64,000 nucleotides of DNA from Acidihalobacter_A sp037381185 (GTDB lineage Bacteria > Pseudomonadota > Gammaproteobacteria > DSM-5130 > Acidihalobacteraceae), in assembly GCF_037381185.1 (NCBI RefSeq), contig NZ_JARRQY010000034.1, forward strand, positions 28,542 through 92,541, read 5' to 3'. Made by a program: the position numbers and the translations under genes. The notes under the pieces were generated by a model. That model was not told the DNA's origin. It saw only the letters and a list, made by a program, of their open reading frames with translations, and made no database searches. Shown in pieces: positions 62,128 through 64,000 of the stretch; position 1 is the first letter of the stretch, and every line of letters begins with the position of its first letter.

Positions 62128-63062
62128 GGGCGGCGAGGGGTCAGACTCTGGACGAGCAGGCCCGAGAGAATCAGCGCCGCCCCCACCACCGTCCACCACG
62201 TGGGTTGCTGAGCTAGAAACATCCAGCCGAAAGCAGACGCGAACAACGGCGTACTCAGGCGTATCAGCGTATTCAGAAACGGCGCCAGCCGGCTGGAAGC
62301 CACGGCGACCGCCAGCGTCGGCAGCGCCGTCGAGATGATTCCGAGACCGAGCACTGCAGCGCCGGCGGACATATCCGGGGGCAGCACCCGCGCGGAACCG
62401 CCCGACAGCCATGCAACGCCGAACAGCGCGAGCCCCAGCGGAACGAAGGCAGCACGGCCTATTTCGGCGCCGTTGGGCGCATGCGCCTGCAGAGCCAGAT
62501 GACGGTGAATGCTCGCATAGGCGGCGGTAAGCGCAGCAGCGCCGAGCGCCGACATCAACCCGAGCCCCGTACCCGGAACCCAGGCCCCGCCCAGTCCCGG
62601 TCGGACGATCACCAGCAGACCTGCCAGCGTCATCACCACCGCCAACGACTCATGCCATGCAGGTAGGTGCCCGCCCAAAGCACGGTAGAACAACACGAAC
62701 AACGGAGCACAGCCGATGCACAGCGACACTTCTCCCACCGGCGCGTGCTGGAACGCAAACACTGCGGCCAGGTAGTAGGCGACGAGCAGTCCCCCCAAAC
62801 CCGCTGCCACGAGGCCGTAGCCGCCCCTGACACGGGGGAAGAAGACCAGAAACAGCAGCGCCGCCAACAACAGGCGCCAGGCGACCAGTGCAAGCGGCGA
62901 CAGGGTCGGCGCCAGATTCACCCAGACACCGGTTGCGCCCCACGACATCGAGGTGATCAGCGCACCGAACACACCGCGCATGTCGAATGCCTGATCACCG
63001 GTTTGTTGCCGTTCGCGCGCGCTCATCCGGTTCCGCATGCCTGTCTTTGACGACATCCGCAA
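62103..63062 (-). CDS. EamA/DMT-family transporter
   Basis: 319 residues with ten hydrophobic segments in two EamA repeats (SMSWGATGVWVNLAPTLSPL in the first; ISTALPTLAVAVASSRLAPFLNTLIRLSTP in the second). Drug/metabolite exporter of unknown substrate. The start could also be the Met near residue 14 or 28. The AraC-type regulator encoded 70 bases upstream on the same strand may control it. Confidence 0.85.
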   Translation of the reverse strand: MRMSSKTGMRNRMSARERQQTGDQAFDMRGVFGALITSMSWGATGVWVNLAPTLSPLALVAWRLLLAALLFLVFFPRVRGGYGLVAAGLGGLLVAYYLAAVFAFQHAPVGEVSLCIGCAPLFVLFYRALGGHLPAWHESLAVVMTLAGLLVIVRPGLGGAWVPGTGLGLMSALGAAALTAAYASIHRHLALQAHAPNGAEIGRAAFVPLGLALFGVAWLSGGSARVLPPDMSAGAAVLGLGIISTALPTLAVAVASSRLAPFLNTLIRLSTPLFASAFGWMFLAQQPTWWTVVGAALILSGLLVQSLTPRRPQRLGGGG

Positions 63063-63132
63063 TGATTGCGCGGCGCTCGGGTGGATTCAGCCCGAATCGG
63101 GCCACTGAGCGAGGTTCCCGGGCCCCCAGGAC

Positions 63133-63903
63133 TCAATGCGTGCGCGCGCGGAAGACGCGAGGCGCGACCCCGTGCCAATTGCGAAACACCCGGGCGAAAT
63201 GCGATGGATTGTCGAAGCCGATCTCGCTGGCGACCTGCATCACCGTGAAGCCGGAAGTCGCCAGCAGCACCGCAGCGCGCTGCATGCGCATGGCGTTGAG
63301 CTGGGCATGAATCGTATGCCCGGCCTGTCTGCGGTACAGTCGCGTGAGATGACGCCGCGACACACCGCAAAGCCGCGCAATCAGGTCCAGACTTGGATGT
63401 TCGTTCAGACGGTTCCGCAATTCGGCATTCACCCGTTCGACCAGCCGCGCGTCCCGCGACATACGCCCCGCCCCGTCGGGAGCTTGGATACGCGCGACAC
63501 ACTCCCGCCAGAGCAATGCCGATACATCTTCCTCCAACCCGATAGTGTCGGTTGCGGAATCATCCTCGGCGAGCAGGCGCTGCAGACCCAGCAAACGCTC
63601 GGCGGCAGGCGACAACGCTGCGATTCCGGACCTCGCGCCGCGCACCGCGCCATGCAGCAACTCGGCCGGCGCGTAGCAGACCCAATGCATCTGATCCGCC
63701 GCGCCGGCGCGGGAACGGTGGCCACAATGCGCGTCGATCCAGTAGAAGGCACCGGGAGGCACGTTCCGATCGCGGCCAAGGTTCTCATCCGTCACCGCAA
63801 AGACACCGCGCGCCGGCGCCAACATCATCACCACGTCATGCGCATGCCAGTCGGTTGCATAGTCGGGTTGGCGATTGATCCGGGCGATCACATCGGATGG
63901 CAT
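63133..63903 (-). CDS. AraC-family transcriptional regulator
   Basis: 256 residues from ATG 63903 (MPSDVIARINRQPDYATDWH). N-terminal cupin-like sensing domain (residues ~15-110) and C-terminal double HTH (LDLIARLCGVSRRHLTRLYRRQAG; VMQVASEIGFDNPSHFARVFRNWHGVAPRVFR). Probably regulates the downstream EamA exporter; ligand unknown. 63904-64000 shows no gene but ends in a partial stem. Confidence 0.88.
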   Translation of the reverse strand: MPSDVIARINRQPDYATDWHAHDVVMMLAPARGVFAVTDENLGRDRNVPPGAFYWIDAHCGHRSRAGAADQMHWVCYAPAELLHGAVRGARSGIAALSPAAERLLGLQRLLAEDDSATDTIGLEEDVSALLWRECVARIQAPDGAGRMSRDARLVERVNAELRNRLNEHPSLDLIARLCGVSRRHLTRLYRRQAGHTIHAQLNAMRMQRAAVLLATSGFTVMQVASEIGFDNPSHFARVFRNWHGVAPRVFRARTH

Positions 63904-64000
63904 GACTGCGCTCCTTGATTTACAGGCGTGGTGTGCCGCCACTCTTAGCACACCGAACCAAACCATTCATCCATAAAAAAGCGGGGCTCCCGGAAGGGAG

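Overview
The window is a high-GC gammaproteobacterial chromosome segment. Gene content points to a Chromatiales/Ectothiorhodospiraceae-type chemolithotroph; an Acidihalobacter-like, salt-exposed acidophile would fit, but that is inference. Supporting observations are system II (ResB/CcsB) cytochrome c maturation with a c4 cytochrome, a TusA-type sulfur carrier, a sucrose synthase/sucrose-phosphate synthase/fructokinase operon as used for osmolyte sucrose, gamma-type glnA-ntrBC, and an rpfG-rpfC-rpfF (DSF) signalling block.

Layout. (1) 1-18058 is the tail of an integrated ICE of the PAGI-2/ICEclc kind beside tRNA-Gly(CCC). It carries a yersiniabactin-like metallophore locus: an HMWP2-like NRPS entering from the left edge, an MFS transporter, and an HMWP1-like PKS that stops inside its ketoreductase. 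The PKS abuts ICE tail genes: a frameshifted DUF3742 gene, an AbiEi/AbiEii pair, a MobH relaxase and a tyrosine integrase. Relaxase and integrase each contain one premature stop at an expected Trp codon, so the element looks immobile. (2) 18059-24220 holds the tRNA, a DJ-1/PfpI gene with the same kind of Trp-to-stop change, and ntrC, ntrB, DUF4124 and glnA. A sigma-54 promoter and two NtrC sites lie upstream of glnA. (3) 24211-29607 holds a CDF metal exporter, TusA with a PP-loop tRNA thiolase, an ~800-bp imperfect palindromic repeat, thiS-thiG and trmB. (4) 29630-45612, all on the minus strand, holds cytochrome c4, two tandem resB-ccsB pairs, a DsbA-like protein, a catalytically gutted EEP protein, fructokinase, SPS-SPP, sucrose synthase and a diguanylate cyclase. 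(5) 45749-52960 holds yihA, rpfG/rpfC/rpfF, thrB and a LOG protein. (6) 53150-56281 holds polA followed by two tandem, near-identical C-rich-loop small RNA genes with sigma-E-like promoters. (7) 56282-63903 holds cardiolipin synthase, an overlapping GT83/sialidase-fold/membrane protein operon, an Slp lipoprotein, an EamA exporter and an AraC regulator.

How parts work together. NtrBC acts on glnA, whose enhancer overlaps the 3' end of the CDF gene. RpfF would make a DSF-type fatty acid, RpfC would sense it, and the HD-GYP protein would degrade c-di-GMP. SPS-SPP makes sucrose and sucrose synthase plus fructokinase can recycle it. The most novel-looking item is the pair of sibling sRNAs behind polA, in the position where Spot 42, ErsA and sX13 are found in other gammaproteobacteria. 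The most striking oddity is three independent TGG-to-stop changes within 4.6 kb.
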